Part shown: positions 24,990-34,670 of the stretch, piece by piece
Position numbering within the stretch: position 1 is the stretch's first letter
How the letters are laid out: the number at the start of each line of letters is the position of its first letter
NCBI RefSeq assembly: GCF_001655615.1
Contig: NZ_CP011567.1
Span: 3,977,001-4,041,000 of the forward strand
Direction: 5' to 3'
Length of the DNA: 64,000 nt
Source: Pseudomonas sp. GR 6-02
GTDB taxonomy: Bacteria; Pseudomonadota; Gammaproteobacteria; Pseudomonadales; Pseudomonadaceae
Made by a program: the position numbers and the translations under genes
Notes under the pieces: generated by a model
What the model saw: only the letters and a program-made list of their open reading frames with translations
Database searches by the model: none
What the model was told of the DNA's origin: nothing

Positions 24990-27203
24990 ATGAAGTCTTC
25001 CGTTGCCATCCATACGGGGGCGCTCAGCGCCCTTGCCTGTGGCGTGAGCCTGCTCGCGCTCATGCCGACCTTCGCCTTGGCCGCGGACAGCCCGCTCACC
25101 CAGGCGATCAACCGACTCAACGCCGACACTCGGCAGGAGCGTGAGATCCGCTTGAGCGATCTGGGGATCGACGCCCCCATCATCCTGGGTTCCACCGATG
25201 CCCGGCGCGAATTGTATTTACCCGTGCCGGCGGGCGTACCACTGACCGATGCCACGCTGAATTTCGACGCCAGCTACCTCAACGGCGAAGGCGGCCGCAA
25301 CACCTTGCTGCTGTCGCTGGACGGTTATCCGGTGCGCGCCGAAGGGCTCAGCGAAGCTCAAGGTGACGCCAGCGTCACGCTGGGCGTGGACAAGACCGCG
25401 CGTGACAGCGGTTCGGTGCGCCTGGGTATTGCCTGGTCGTCGATCGTGTCCCGCGTGTTGTGCGAAGACGAACGCGCCATCGGCAACGTATTGCGTATCG
25501 AACCGGACACCCGCCTCAACTACAGCTACGACGCCAGCCAGTTACAGGACGTTGGTGCAGCCTGGACGGCACTGCCCGGCAAACCGGGGATCATGGTCGC
25601 GCCGGGCACCCTAACCGCCGAAAGCTACGACGCCGCCTGGCGTCTGGGCGTGGCACTGGAACGGATCGGCAAGCACAGCCACATCCTGCCCTATCCTGCC
25701 GTACAGGACAGCGTTGACCTGACTGGCCTGCGTATCCCGGCCGAGCTGCAAACTATTCCAGCGTTCGCCAGCCTCAGCGGCAAAGGCCCGCACGTCCTGG
25801 AGAACCCGGCGCAAATCGGCGCGCTGCTGATGTTGGGGCAAACCCCGAACGTCCAGGCGGATCTGGCCATCAACGACCCGCAACTGCTCAAGGCCGTCAA
25901 TGAGTCTCTGGATGCGCTGCAAAGTCAGATTCAAGGTCTCGACGCCACCGCAGCCAGCGCCTTCGCGCAATGGCGTGTACGGCATATCAATGCAGGCCTG
26001 GCCGCCACCGGCACGGACAATGTGCGACTGGCATTGCTGGGGACACGCCCGGTGCTGACGATCGCGCCGCAAGCGACCGGCAAGGCCTTGGCCTTGTTCA
26101 GCTCGGCCTGGAACACACTGGCACGCAGCCGCCAATTGACCGTCAGCGAAGCACAGTTGCCATTGAGCGCCGACGGCCGTGTGGCCTTGTCGCGCCTGGG
26201 CGGCAAACCCGGCGCGATCGACGTGCTGGCCAAATCCGACTGGAGCACCTCGTTCCCTCTGGGCAGCGTGGCCTACGACGGACGTCTGCCGGTGAAGGCG
26301 GTGATCGATGTGTCCGCCGCACCCGGCGCCTCGGACACCGCACCGGTGGCCTCACTGTTTCTCAACGATTATCTGATTGGCGCACAACAGCTCGTGGCCA
26401 ACGGAGAAAAGCAACGCATTGAAGCGCGGATCCCACGTTACGCCGTGGGCTCGACCAACGTGCTGCGTGTGTCGTTCCAGCGCCAGCCGGTCAGTGATCG
26501 CTGCCTCGAAACGCCACAAGCCTTCCCGGTCTCGGTGCTGCCGACCAGCCATATCGTGTTGGAAAAGACTGCGCTGGATGATGACTTCTCCGGCATGGCT
26601 GCACGCTTTGCCGTGAACGCGCAGATCCTCGTGCCACAGGCCTACCTCGAACACCCGGCAAGCAGTTTGCCGCAGGTGATTTCGGTGGCTGACGCCGCCG
26701 GTGTTTCGCCGCTACGTGCGCAATTGAAGGTCAGCGCCGACCCGAAAGTCTCAGTCACGCCAGACAAAGCCTTCCTGGCCTTCGAGTTGCCGATCAAGGA
26801 CAGCAAAGAGTCGGTGCAGGTCGACGAGCAGGGCCGCCTGCGTATCAATCACAAGGATCAGGTGTTGCTCGACGTGCATCCCCTCAACCACCTGGCTTCG
26901 TTGCAAGCCGTGGAAAGCGGCGGCCAGCACGGTCTGGTCTATCGCACACTGGGCACCGACGCCCCCCGCTTCGCCAGGCAGGTTCTGCTGAGTCGCGGCG
27001 ACGTCGCCATCCTCGGTGACAACGGTACGCTGACCACCTTCGACACCCAGGACCCCAGTGGCAGCCAATTGATCGACCACGAAGAACCCAAGGGGCTGGA
27101 CGCCTGGCGCACACCGTCGCTGTTGTGGCTGATTCCCGGTGGCATCCTGTTGGTCCTCATCCTGTTGCTGGCCGGCCGTAACGCCCGTCGCAATCGCCAG
27201 TAA
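24990..27203 (+). CDS. BcsB-like periplasmic polysaccharide-synthase subunit
   Basis: The 737-residue protein has a signal peptide (ALMPTFALAA), a long periplasmic region and one C-terminal membrane helix (LLWLIPGGILLVLILLLAG) followed by a basic tail, the topology of BcsB. BcsB guides the nascent cellulose chain through the periplasm and anchors the synthase. Recognisable are the paired carbohydrate-binding and jelly-roll segments (VNDYLIGAQQL-like NDYLIGAQQLV, and RDSGSVRLGIAWSS). No BcsA lies here; the partner is probably the NfrB-like glycosyltransferase that follows 12 bases later. This suggests a polymer other than cellulose. Confidence 0.85.
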   Translation: MKSSVAIHTGALSALACGVSLLALMPTFALAADSPLTQAINRLNADTRQEREIRLSDLGIDAPIILGSTDARRELYLPVPAGVPLTDATLNFDASYLNGEGGRNTLLLSLDGYPVRAEGLSEAQGDASVTLGVDKTARDSGSVRLGIAWSSIVSRVLCEDERAIGNVLRIEPDTRLNYSYDASQLQDVGAAWTALPGKPGIMVAPGTLTAESYDAAWRLGVALERIGKHSHILPYPAVQDSVDLTGLRIPAELQTIPAFASLSGKGPHVLENPAQIGALLMLGQTPNVQADLAINDPQLLKAVNESLDALQSQIQGLDATAASAFAQWRVRHINAGLAATGTDNVRLALLGTRPVLTIAPQATGKALALFSSAWNTLARSRQLTVSEAQLPLSADGRVALSRLGGKPGAIDVLAKSDWSTSFPLGSVAYDGRLPVKAVIDVSAAPGASDTAPVASLFLNDYLIGAQQLVANGEKQRIEARIPRYAVGSTNVLRVSFQRQPVSDRCLETPQAFPVSVLPTSHIVLEKTALDDDFSGMAARFAVNAQILVPQAYLEHPASSLPQVISVADAAGVSPLRAQLKVSADPKVSVTPDKAFLAFELPIKDSKESVQVDEQGRLRINHKDQVLLDVHPLNHLASLQAVESGGQHGLVYRTLGTDAPRFARQVLLSRGDVAILGDNGTLTTFDTQDPSGSQLIDHEEPKGLDAWRTPSLLWLIPGGILLVLILLLAGRNARRNRQ

Positions 27204-27215
27204 CGGTAACCCTCG

Positions 27216-29330
27216 ATGACGTCGCTTTATTGGCCCTATTGGCTGGCCCACTACTACAGCTTCCTGGAGACCTCGACCATCGTGGTCGCGGTGCTGATTC
27301 TGATTTCCAGCCTGGACGATCTGTTCATTGACCTGTGGTACTGGTCTCGTCGCCTGTTCCGCAAATTCACCGTGGGTCGCAAGTACCGGCCGCTGACCGC
27401 CGAGCAACTGATGGCCCGGGATGAACAACCGCTGGCAATCATGGTTCCGGCCTGGCTGGAATACGACGTCATCGCGCCGATGATCGAGAACATGGTGTCG
27501 ACCCTGGACTACCAGAACTATGTGGTCTTTGTCGGCACCTACATCAACGACCAACGCACCATCGATGAAGTGGAGCGCATGCGTCGGCGCTACAAGCAGC
27601 TGCATCGCGTGGAAGTCCCGCATGCCGGGCCGACCTGCAAGGCCGACTGCCTGAACTGGGTGATCCAGGCGATTTTCCTGCACGAGAAAACCCACGGCAT
27701 GACCTTCGCCGGCGTCGTGCTGCACGACAGCGAAGACGTGCTGCACCCGCTGGAATTGCGCCTGTTCAACTACTTGCTGCCGCGCAAGGACATGATCCAG
27801 TTGCCCGTGGTTTCGCTGGAGCGCAACTGGTACGAATGGGTGGCCGGCACCTACATGGACGAATTCGCCGAATGGCATGGCAAGGATCTGGTGGTGCGAG
27901 AAAGCATGACCGATACCGTGCCATCTGCCGGGGTCGGCACCTGTTTTTCACATCGTGCCTTGCGAGTGTTGGCCGGGGAAACCCAGAACCAGCCATTCAA
28001 CACCGACAGCCTCACCGAGGACTACGACGTCGGCGCACGCCTGGCCAAGGTCGGTATGAATGCGATCTTCGTGCGCTTCCCGGTGCAGTTTCGCGTGCTG
28101 CGCAAATCATGGTTTCGCAAGCCTTACGAATCGACCCTGAAGATGCCGTTGTGCGTGCGCGAATTCTTTCCCGACACCTTCCGCACCGCGTTCCGCCAGA
28201 AGGCCCGCTGGACATTGGGCATCGGGCTGCAAGGCTGGGAACAAATGGGCTGGAGCGGCTCGCTGGCCAACCGTTATCTACTGTTTCGCGACCGCAAAGG
28301 CGTAGTGACGGCGTTCGTCAGCATCATCGCCTACGTGATTCTGGTGCAGTTGCTGGGCCTGATTGTTTTGCGCCAGAGCGGACTGTGGGACGTGAGTTTC
28401 CCGACGCCGTTTGAAACCAACGGCTTTATCCAATACCTGCTGCTGGCCAACGGTATCGCGCTGGCCTGGCGCATCGCGCATCGCTGCTATTTCACCACCG
28501 TGCTGTACGGCTGGCAGCATGGTTTGCTGTCGATCCCGCGCATGGTGGTGGGCAACTTCGTCAACTTCATGGCCGCGTCACGGGCCTGGCGCATGTTCCT
28601 GGTTGGCAAGGCGCTGAACCGCAAACTGGTGTGGGACAAGACCATGCACGACTTCCCGTCCACCGACCTGGTCGCTGCCGCACCGCGCAAACTGGGCAGC
28701 GTGTTGCTGTCCTGGCAGGCGATCAACGAAACCGACCTGCAAAATGCTCTCGTCGAACAGAAAACCCGGCACATGCCATTGGGGCGGATTTTGCTCAGCA
28801 ACGGCTGGCTGGACGACGAAACGCTCGCGGAAGCCATCGCCTTTCAGAACGACTTGCCGCGGGTGTTCGATGTGGCCGCCAAGGCGCGGGACTCGAACCA
28901 GACGCTGGACGACGAATTCGCCCTGCGCTGGCGCGTGGTGCCGCTTGGCTTGAATGCCGACGGCCGAGCGCAAGTCGCCGTGGCCAGCCCACTGCCGGCC
29001 GAAGGCCTGCAACAGGTCAGCGACGAACTGGGCAGCGAACCGGTGCAGCTGATTGCCCGGGAGAGCGAAATCGTCGCGCAATTGCGTCAACTGAACGTGC
29101 GCGAAGGCCAATCCGTGCCGGATGCCCGAGCGCCATTGCTGGGCGACCTGTTGATCGAAATGGGCCTGCTGGATCGCGATGTGTTCAGCCGCGCGATGTT
29201 GCAGTACCGCCCGCAGCATCATGGCCGCATTGGCGACTATCTGGTCGACAGCGGCGTGCTGCCTCGCGCCACCATCGAAAAAGCCGTGGCACGTCAGCAC
29301 AGCCACTACCCTGCGGAGCTTCCTGCATGA
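27216..29330 (+). CDS. nfrB: NfrB-like glycosyltransferase with MshEN domain
   Basis: This 704-residue inner-membrane protein has an N-terminal helix, a family 2 glycosyltransferase domain (residues about 70-350) with HDSEDVLHP, SLTEDYDVGARL and RQKARWTLGIGLQGW as the catalytic DxD, TED and Q/RxxRW motifs, and several later helices. The C-terminal about 220 residues form a GspE-N/MshEN-type module with two copies of the pattern LGSVLLSWQAI..ALVEQ..LGRILLSNG, then LGDLLIEMGLL...GDYLVDSG. In E. coli, NfrB of this build makes an N4 phage receptor glycan and is activated by c-di-GMP through this module. The stop overlaps the nfrA start (ATGA). Confidence 0.92.
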   Translation: MTSLYWPYWLAHYYSFLETSTIVVAVLILISSLDDLFIDLWYWSRRLFRKFTVGRKYRPLTAEQLMARDEQPLAIMVPAWLEYDVIAPMIENMVSTLDYQNYVVFVGTYINDQRTIDEVERMRRRYKQLHRVEVPHAGPTCKADCLNWVIQAIFLHEKTHGMTFAGVVLHDSEDVLHPLELRLFNYLLPRKDMIQLPVVSLERNWYEWVAGTYMDEFAEWHGKDLVVRESMTDTVPSAGVGTCFSHRALRVLAGETQNQPFNTDSLTEDYDVGARLAKVGMNAIFVRFPVQFRVLRKSWFRKPYESTLKMPLCVREFFPDTFRTAFRQKARWTLGIGLQGWEQMGWSGSLANRYLLFRDRKGVVTAFVSIIAYVILVQLLGLIVLRQSGLWDVSFPTPFETNGFIQYLLLANGIALAWRIAHRCYFTTVLYGWQHGLLSIPRMVVGNFVNFMAASRAWRMFLVGKALNRKLVWDKTMHDFPSTDLVAAAPRKLGSVLLSWQAINETDLQNALVEQKTRHMPLGRILLSNGWLDDETLAEAIAFQNDLPRVFDVAAKARDSNQTLDDEFALRWRVVPLGLNADGRAQVAVASPLPAEGLQQVSDELGSEPVQLIARESEIVAQLRQLNVREGQSVPDARAPLLGDLLIEMGLLDRDVFSRAMLQYRPQHHGRIGDYLVDSGVLPRATIEKAVARQHSHYPAELPA

Positions 29331-31873
29331 ATCGCCCCTTACTGACCCTCATGGCCACGGGGCTGAGCCTGATACCTGCGTTTGCTCATGCCCAGACGCT
29401 GCCATTGCCATTGACCGGTCCGGCCTATGTCACCGCCAACGAGGCGTACAGCGCTTACGAGCGCAAAGACTATGACCTGGCCATCGCCAAGGCTCGCGAA
29501 GCGCTACGTCAGCGCGCCGATATCCAGCGTTTGAACACGCTGATTGTGCTGGCTCAGCGCGACAAGGACCTGCGTGATCATCCCAGGCGCTACCCGCAAT
29601 CACGTCAGGCTCCGGGCTTCGGCGCCGCTGCCCAGGCCTTCGCAGCCTATGACCGCGATGACTTCGGCGCTGCTGCCCAGGCCGCACGCAAGGCCATCGC
29701 TCAGGCGCCTAAACGCATGGACTATCGACTGCTGCTGATCGAGTCCTTGCAGCGCCAACCGCATCTGCAGGAAGCGGATCAAGCCACCACCCAGGCGCTT
29801 GCGATGTTCCCGGACGACGACGCGTTGCTGATGCGGCGCACAGCGATTCGTCGTCAACTGGCGGTGCCGCTGGCGGTTCAGGGCTATCGCGCCCTACAGC
29901 AAGGCCATGTGCCGCTGGCCGTGGATCAGGCCAGAAAAGCCGTCGCCTGGGCCCCGGAAATCGGCGCCAACCAGCAACTGCTGATCAGCGCCCTGCTCGC
30001 CGCCCACGATTACCCTGGGGCCGAGCAAGCCGCGTCCGCTGCATTGGCACAGGATGACGGGGAAATCGCACCGTGGATTCTGCGCAGCTACGCCCTTGAT
30101 CGGCAGGGTAAGACTCAAGCCGCTCAAACTGACCTGAAGCAGGCCCTCGCCATCGATGACCTGCCGCAAGCGCAAGTCCGCAACATTCGCTTCTTCGCCG
30201 CCGACGCCGCACTGGCCCATGGCGAGCCGCAGCAGGCGCTCGATCATCTGCAACCACTGGTCGACGATGAAAGCGGCGAAGTCGCCCGTCGCCGCAGCGC
30301 CGCCCGAATGGCGCTGCGGCAGAAAAACAATGGGGATCTGAACACTGCCGCTCACGTCCCTGCTCCAGCCCTGAACTGTCAGGAAACGGCCTTCGGCCTG
30401 GTGTGTGATATCTGGCCGGGCAACCAACGCGACGACGGAACCGACCTCGCCGCCCAGGCCTATGCGGCCCTGGCCCGCAAGGACTTCGAAACGGCGGTTG
30501 CCCAGGCGAACCAAGCCGTCGGCCGCGCGCCGCACAACCCGGCGTATCGACGCCTATTGGTCGGAGCCCTGACCGACCAGAAGCATGTGCCCGAAGCCAT
30601 CGCGGCGGCCAGCGATGGCCTCAAGGTCAATGGCGATGACGCCCGGCTGCTGAGCCAGCGCGGCTTCTTGCGTCAACAATCGGGGGACGATACCGGGGCA
30701 CGCCAGGATTTTACCCAGGCCTTGGCCCTGGGCAGCTTGCCGGCTTACGAAGAGGCCAGTCTGTATGCCGCCATCGGCCAGAGAAGAACTGCGCGCGAAC
30801 GGCTGCAACAGGCGCGGGACACCGGCGAACTGGAAGCGATGAGCGACCTGCAGATCGCCTACTTGTCGGTCCAGGCAGGCGACGATGACCGCGCCCGTGA
30901 ATCGTTTCGCAAGGCCGATGCTGGCAGCCGGCTCTCACCGACGGCAACGCAGGATGCCGCCTACAACGCCATGCGGGTCAATGACGATGAGCAAGCCGTC
31001 ACCTATTTCAAGCGAGTCATCGACGCAAAAAGTGCCGGTGAACTCGACATGTCTCCGCAGCAGCTCTTCGACACCCGTCGCGCGGTGGCTGATGTGTCGC
31101 GTACCTGGGGCTTGATCAGCACTACCAGTTATCGCGGCAACAGTTCCAGCAGCGGTCTGAGTTCAGCGCCGAGCAGCGGCAGTAACAGCAACGACAGCCT
31201 GCAAAACAGCACCGAACTGTCCTGGCGCCCGTTGGGCTATCGCAATGCACGCTTCGTCGAACTCTACGGTCGCGTCACCGACACGCTATGGAGCAAGAAC
31301 AGCGATTCGGCTAGCGGTATCGATGCCCTGCAAGGCGCCGTTGGTGTGCGGGTCAAGCCGTTCACGGCGCTGAACGTGATGGCCGCCATTGAGCGCACGT
31401 TCCCCTTGGGGTCGTCAGACGTCAACGGTGACTGGCTGGTGCGCCTGGGCTATAGCTCAAGTATCGGGACCGATTTGCGGGTCGATACCTCCAGCTGGTG
31501 GACCTCGCAGTTGTTCGCTGAAGGCGGTCATTACATCAATGACTCGCGTGACTATTTCAACAGCGAATGGCAGGTCGGCCGCAGTTACGCCATCGGCGGC
31601 GCAGGTTCACACTGGGTGAGCTTCCCCCATGTCGTGGCCGCATTCGACTATGACTCAAAGATGAACAGCGAGACCGATACCGACGGCAGCACGAGCTCAT
31701 CATCCGGTAAGGCCGCAGGCATCGGCGTCGGCAACAACGTCCGGTACTGGTTCCGCGAAGATGCCTACAACGCCCCACGCTCCTACGTGGATTTTTCTCT
31801 GCAGTACCGCGTGAAGGTGCTGGGCGATGACCGCGCTCAAGGCGTGTTCGCTCGCCTGACGTATTCCTATTGA
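29327..31873 (+). CDS. nfrA: NfrA-like outer-membrane TPR/beta-barrel export protein
   Basis: The 848-residue protein starts with a signal peptide (LSLIPAFAHA) at an ATG overlapping the nfrB stop. Residues about 30-550 are tetratricopeptide-like helical repeats (for example NEAYSAYERKDYDLAIAKAR, AYAALARKDFETAVAQANQA). The last about 290 residues are the NfrA C-terminal domain, with alternating beta strands and a final aromatic residue (FARLTYSY), fitting an outer-membrane barrel. By analogy with BcsC and E. coli NfrA (phage N4 receptor) it would carry the polymer across the periplasm and outer membrane. Confidence 0.9.
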   Translation: MNRPLLTLMATGLSLIPAFAHAQTLPLPLTGPAYVTANEAYSAYERKDYDLAIAKAREALRQRADIQRLNTLIVLAQRDKDLRDHPRRYPQSRQAPGFGAAAQAFAAYDRDDFGAAAQAARKAIAQAPKRMDYRLLLIESLQRQPHLQEADQATTQALAMFPDDDALLMRRTAIRRQLAVPLAVQGYRALQQGHVPLAVDQARKAVAWAPEIGANQQLLISALLAAHDYPGAEQAASAALAQDDGEIAPWILRSYALDRQGKTQAAQTDLKQALAIDDLPQAQVRNIRFFAADAALAHGEPQQALDHLQPLVDDESGEVARRRSAARMALRQKNNGDLNTAAHVPAPALNCQETAFGLVCDIWPGNQRDDGTDLAAQAYAALARKDFETAVAQANQAVGRAPHNPAYRRLLVGALTDQKHVPEAIAAASDGLKVNGDDARLLSQRGFLRQQSGDDTGARQDFTQALALGSLPAYEEASLYAAIGQRRTARERLQQARDTGELEAMSDLQIAYLSVQAGDDDRARESFRKADAGSRLSPTATQDAAYNAMRVNDDEQAVTYFKRVIDAKSAGELDMSPQQLFDTRRAVADVSRTWGLISTTSYRGNSSSSGLSSAPSSGSNSNDSLQNSTELSWRPLGYRNARFVELYGRVTDTLWSKNSDSASGIDALQGAVGVRVKPFTALNVMAAIERTFPLGSSDVNGDWLVRLGYSSSIGTDLRVDTSSWWTSQLFAEGGHYINDSRDYFNSEWQVGRSYAIGGAGSHWVSFPHVVAAFDYDSKMNSETDTDGSTSSSSGKAAGIGVGNNVRYWFREDAYNAPRSYVDFSLQYRVKVLGDDRAQGVFARLTYSY

Positions 31874-31881
31874 GGACTGGT

Positions 31882-31968
31882 ATGAACGTTCGAGTTTATT
31901 TGTGCCTGGGGTTTAACCTGCCCTCGACGTGGGCATATCCCCCGCCCCTGAAAAAGGCAGCCCTGTGA
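31882..31968 (+). CDS. Possible 28-codon coupling ORF before the YbcH-like gene
   Basis: A short frame (MNVRVYLCLGFNLPSTWAYP and 8 more residues) starts nine bases after the nfrA stop with GAGGA as ribosome site, and its TGA overlaps the GTG start of the next gene (GTGA). The arrangement suggests translational coupling. The peptide itself may have no function. Confidence 0.4.
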   Translation: MNVRVYLCLGFNLPSTWAYPPPLKKAAL

Positions 31969-32828
31969 AAATCTTTGGCTATACCGCCAGTCGCGCGACC
32001 GTTGTCGCCCTGTTGCTTATCGCTACCCTCGGCGCAGGTTCCGGCATGCTCTACGTGACACACACCAAGGCTCTTGACCCGGGGATTGTCGGCATCGTCT
32101 GGCAGCCGGACAACAAGACCGTCGGCATCAACGGCCACTGGGAAAAACTCGGCGCCCATGAGCTGCTGGTGCAATGGACCGTCGTCGACGATCAGGCATT
32201 CGTTCCCGGTACCGGCCTGCCCACCGTGCCGGTGTTGCCTGACTGGCCCCGTATCGCCAAGGCGCCCTGGGCGCAGGATGTCATTCTCGGGCTGGCCGGT
32301 TACTTCAGCGAGAACCGCTCACGGGACAACATCGAGCAACTGGCCGCTGTCTCGGAACGCATCGCCAAATTGCCTACGCCGCTACACGTCACCGGCTGGT
32401 ATTTCCCGGCCGAAATCGACCCCAGCTGGACCCGCGCCAAAGAACTGCCCGCCCTGCTGGCCAAGCTGCCGCGACCGTTATGGATCAGTGTTTACGACGG
32501 CGCCAACATCGGCCCCGCCGCCACCGCCGATTGGCTCAAGCAATGGCTGCCGGATGACATCGGCGTGTTCTTCCAAGATGGCGTCGGCGTCTACGCCCGC
32601 ACCGCACCGGTGGCCCGAACCTACGCCGACGCCATGCGCCAGCGCCTGGGCAAGGACCGTGTGCGAATCATCGTCGAAGCCTTTCGCCCCAACTTCGGCG
32701 GCGGATTCCGCTCCGCGACCGCGGCCGAACTCAAACCGCAACTCGCGGCCTATGACGGTTATCCGCTCTACCTGTTCGACGGACCGCACTACGTGACGCC
32801 TGAGTTGCTGGAGCAACTGGTGCGGTGA
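31965..32828 (+). CDS. Periplasmic YbcH-like protein of the exopolysaccharide operon
   Basis: The 287-residue protein has an N-terminal membrane anchor or signal (ATVVALLLIATLGAGSGMLY) and a soluble domain with a TIM-barrel-like pattern (VILGLAGYFSENRSRDNIEQ; LHVTGWYFPAEIDPSW; DDIGVFFQDGVGV; VRIIVEAFRP). Such a fold is seen in glycoside-acting proteins. E. coli has a similar-sized gene, ybcH, next to nfrA, so a role in polymer processing or export is likely. I choose the GTG at 31965, with AAAGG upstream and overlapped by the small frame before it. Enzyme activity is not shown. Confidence 0.7.
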   Translation: MKIFGYTASRATVVALLLIATLGAGSGMLYVTHTKALDPGIVGIVWQPDNKTVGINGHWEKLGAHELLVQWTVVDDQAFVPGTGLPTVPVLPDWPRIAKAPWAQDVILGLAGYFSENRSRDNIEQLAAVSERIAKLPTPLHVTGWYFPAEIDPSWTRAKELPALLAKLPRPLWISVYDGANIGPAATADWLKQWLPDDIGVFFQDGVGVYARTAPVARTYADAMRQRLGKDRVRIIVEAFRPNFGGGFRSATAAELKPQLAAYDGYPLYLFDGPHYVTPELLEQLVR

Positions 32829-32939
32829 ATCGCAAAGCAGCCATTTATAACGTCGTGGCTAACCGACGCCTAAAAGATATGAAGCCGACTGAAGCCCCCC
32901 CGGTTGAGCCGCAGCGAAGCAGGTAGTTTGGAATCGTAA

Positions 32940-33413
32940 TCAAGTAGGTGCCGAATTAGTCCCTGCATTCGGGATCGCCGACTCCCGAGATCGAACCGCA
33001 TACAATGCCGAAAAGATATCGCGGATATATTTCGGGCGCTCGGAGGCGGGAATTACCGGAAGAAAATCCAGCATGTCGATAATTGATTCATAGGCAAAAC
33101 GCATTTCACGGTGATAACGCCAACGGGCACCGAATCCGAGGGCTCGCTCCATTGCGACGAACAACCCGGCGAGCGCAGAACACAAAGGTGCCACCCAAGT
33201 AAAGTTTGTAGCGGGTAACAGCGTCGCCAGTGTCGTCAACAGCAACACCAGGATAGTGCCGCCGTTAAACATGATCGGATCGGCCAAGACATCATGCAAC
33301 TTGGCCGCGTCTGTCAATCGCACCTTCAACTGTTGAATCATTTCCGGGGGCAAGTCCGTTACACCGCTTACATCGGGCGCGACGGGCGCTTCAAAATTGG
33401 CGTCATCTGGCAT
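32940..33413 (-). CDS. Two-transmembrane protein, SLATT-like
   Basis: The 157-residue protein has a polar N-terminus, two close membrane helices (ILVLLLTTLATLLPATN; WVAPLCSALAGLFVAM) and a cytoplasmic C-terminal helix region (FGARWRYHREMRFAYESIID). This is the layout of small two-TM proteins of the SLATT type, which are often linked to conflict systems; the family call is tentative. GGAG precedes the ATG by five bases. No obvious partner gene is adjacent. Confidence 0.55.
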   Translation of the reverse strand: MPDDANFEAPVAPDVSGVTDLPPEMIQQLKVRLTDAAKLHDVLADPIMFNGGTILVLLLTTLATLLPATNFTWVAPLCSALAGLFVAMERALGFGARWRYHREMRFAYESIIDMLDFLPVIPASERPKYIRDIFSALYAVRSRESAIPNAGTNSAPT

Positions 33414-33838
33414 ACGAAACTCTCCTGAAGGAAGAGATCAATCCGCCCAACGGCAAACTTCTAGGCATGAGGAATTCAACTAACGAGCGAGTATAGATCA
33501 TGGCATGCCGAATGCGGCTGAGTGAGTCTCCATCGGCTCCGGATCTTCTCATGCTGATTGTCTGCGCCAAGTGCCGGGTGACGTGCCGAACTGGCGTTTG
33601 AATGCGCCGGCACAGAGTCGGGTAACGCCGCCCGTAGCAGGATATCGTCAAGTGGCCGATCCAAGCGATGTGGCGCGTGCGGTACTTGCAGCCAGCACTT
33701 GGTCGGTGCTGGCCTGAAAAAGCTGTGGGCTGTGAAGGCAACAAACGGTGGCCGCAACGGTCCAACGCGCGGTTGAACACCAGGTGCGAGCTACCAGAAG
33801 CATCACCTGCCGACCGCCACTACCTCTGGGAGAACCAA
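33414..33838. other. Gene-poor intergenic stretch
   Basis: About 425 bases between divergent genes. Open frames are present on both strands but none shows family features, a good start or coding bias. No repeat or hairpin stands out. Confidence 0.4.
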
Positions 33839-34462
33839 TTGTCAGCTGTCTTTTTACGTCAAGCTTTCCGGCTATCGGCACTGCTCTTTTCCGTTGGCAC
33901 TTCGTTTTCTGCTTACGCCTGCCCAAAAGGGCAGTACGAAGTCTGCGTGGTTACTTGTTTTTGTGCTCCGGGCTCCAAAGAGGAGACCGGGTCGATTTTT
34001 GAGAACATGAGCCAAATAGCTTCCACTGGATTACAGAGTTGGATCGTGCAATCGCGCGACACCGCGGCAACTGGCGATATTCGGACAATCCCGCTGAATA
34101 TCCGGGCCCAACTCGAACCCTACTATGACATTCAAGTGCTTGATTCGGCTCGCTACAAGGTAGGCGATGATGTGGAGCTTAACGCCGCAAACACCATGCT
34201 GCAGAATCCTGATGTCACTGCAGTCACCCTGATAGACATCATCGTCTTTCGCAGTGCCGATGATGCTCTTAACAATGTCGCGCTGTGGGCGCATGAATTG
34301 AAGCACGTGCAGCAGTACCAGCAATGGGGAGTTCGGGAGTTTTCCACTCGCTATACCCGTGATTACACAGCCGTCGAGGCGCCTGCTTACGAGATTCAAG
34401 CCAAGGTAGCCAGAGCGCTAAGGGCCAGCGTGGCCCAATCAGAACCTCCTCGACATCCTTGA
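33839..34462 (+). CDS. Secreted DUF4157-like protein with HELKH zinc motif (paralogue 2)
   Basis: The 207-residue protein shares the plan of the one at 11538-12122: signal peptide (AFRLSALLFSVGTSFSA), Cys-rich start (CPKGQYEVCVVTCFCAPG), then ANTMLQNPDVTAVTLIDIIV and the zinc motif ALWAHELKHVQQYQQWGV, ending with EAPAYEIQAK. I choose the TTG at 33839, six bases after GGGAG, because the signal peptide begins there; the frame is open upstream to 33668. Its function is unknown, but the two copies are clearly paralogues, with about 60 percent similarity judged by eye over the C-terminal half. Confidence 0.75.
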   Translation: MSAVFLRQAFRLSALLFSVGTSFSAYACPKGQYEVCVVTCFCAPGSKEETGSIFENMSQIASTGLQSWIVQSRDTAATGDIRTIPLNIRAQLEPYYDIQVLDSARYKVGDDVELNAANTMLQNPDVTAVTLIDIIVFRSADDALNNVALWAHELKHVQQYQQWGVREFSTRYTRDYTAVEAPAYEIQAKVARALRASVAQSEPPRHP

Positions 34463-34670
34463 GTTCAAAGGGCCAGGCAATCCTGCCGTCTGCAGCTCTC
34501 CATCACAGACCCCGAGAGTCTCGACGCTGGACCAAAAACAGCCGGTGGGCGAAGCGATAGTTAATGAGTAGCTATGCTTAGTCTGTTGTGCAAACTGATT
34601 GTGCAGACGGGAATTGCAGACACCCGTGTCGATCGCCGCCCCACTGGTCCTCCATAGGCAGCCGCGAAAT

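Noticed and set aside
24990..27203. A classical cellulose (bcs/wss) operon
   Set aside because: There is a BcsB-like protein but no BcsA, BcsC or BcsZ; the glycosyltransferase and outer-membrane protein are of NfrB/NfrA type.
28631..29326. Upstream extension of the nfrA frame
   Set aside because: It overlaps the MshEN-coding end of nfrB and is Arg/Gly-rich shadow sequence; the signal peptide begins at the ATG at 29327.
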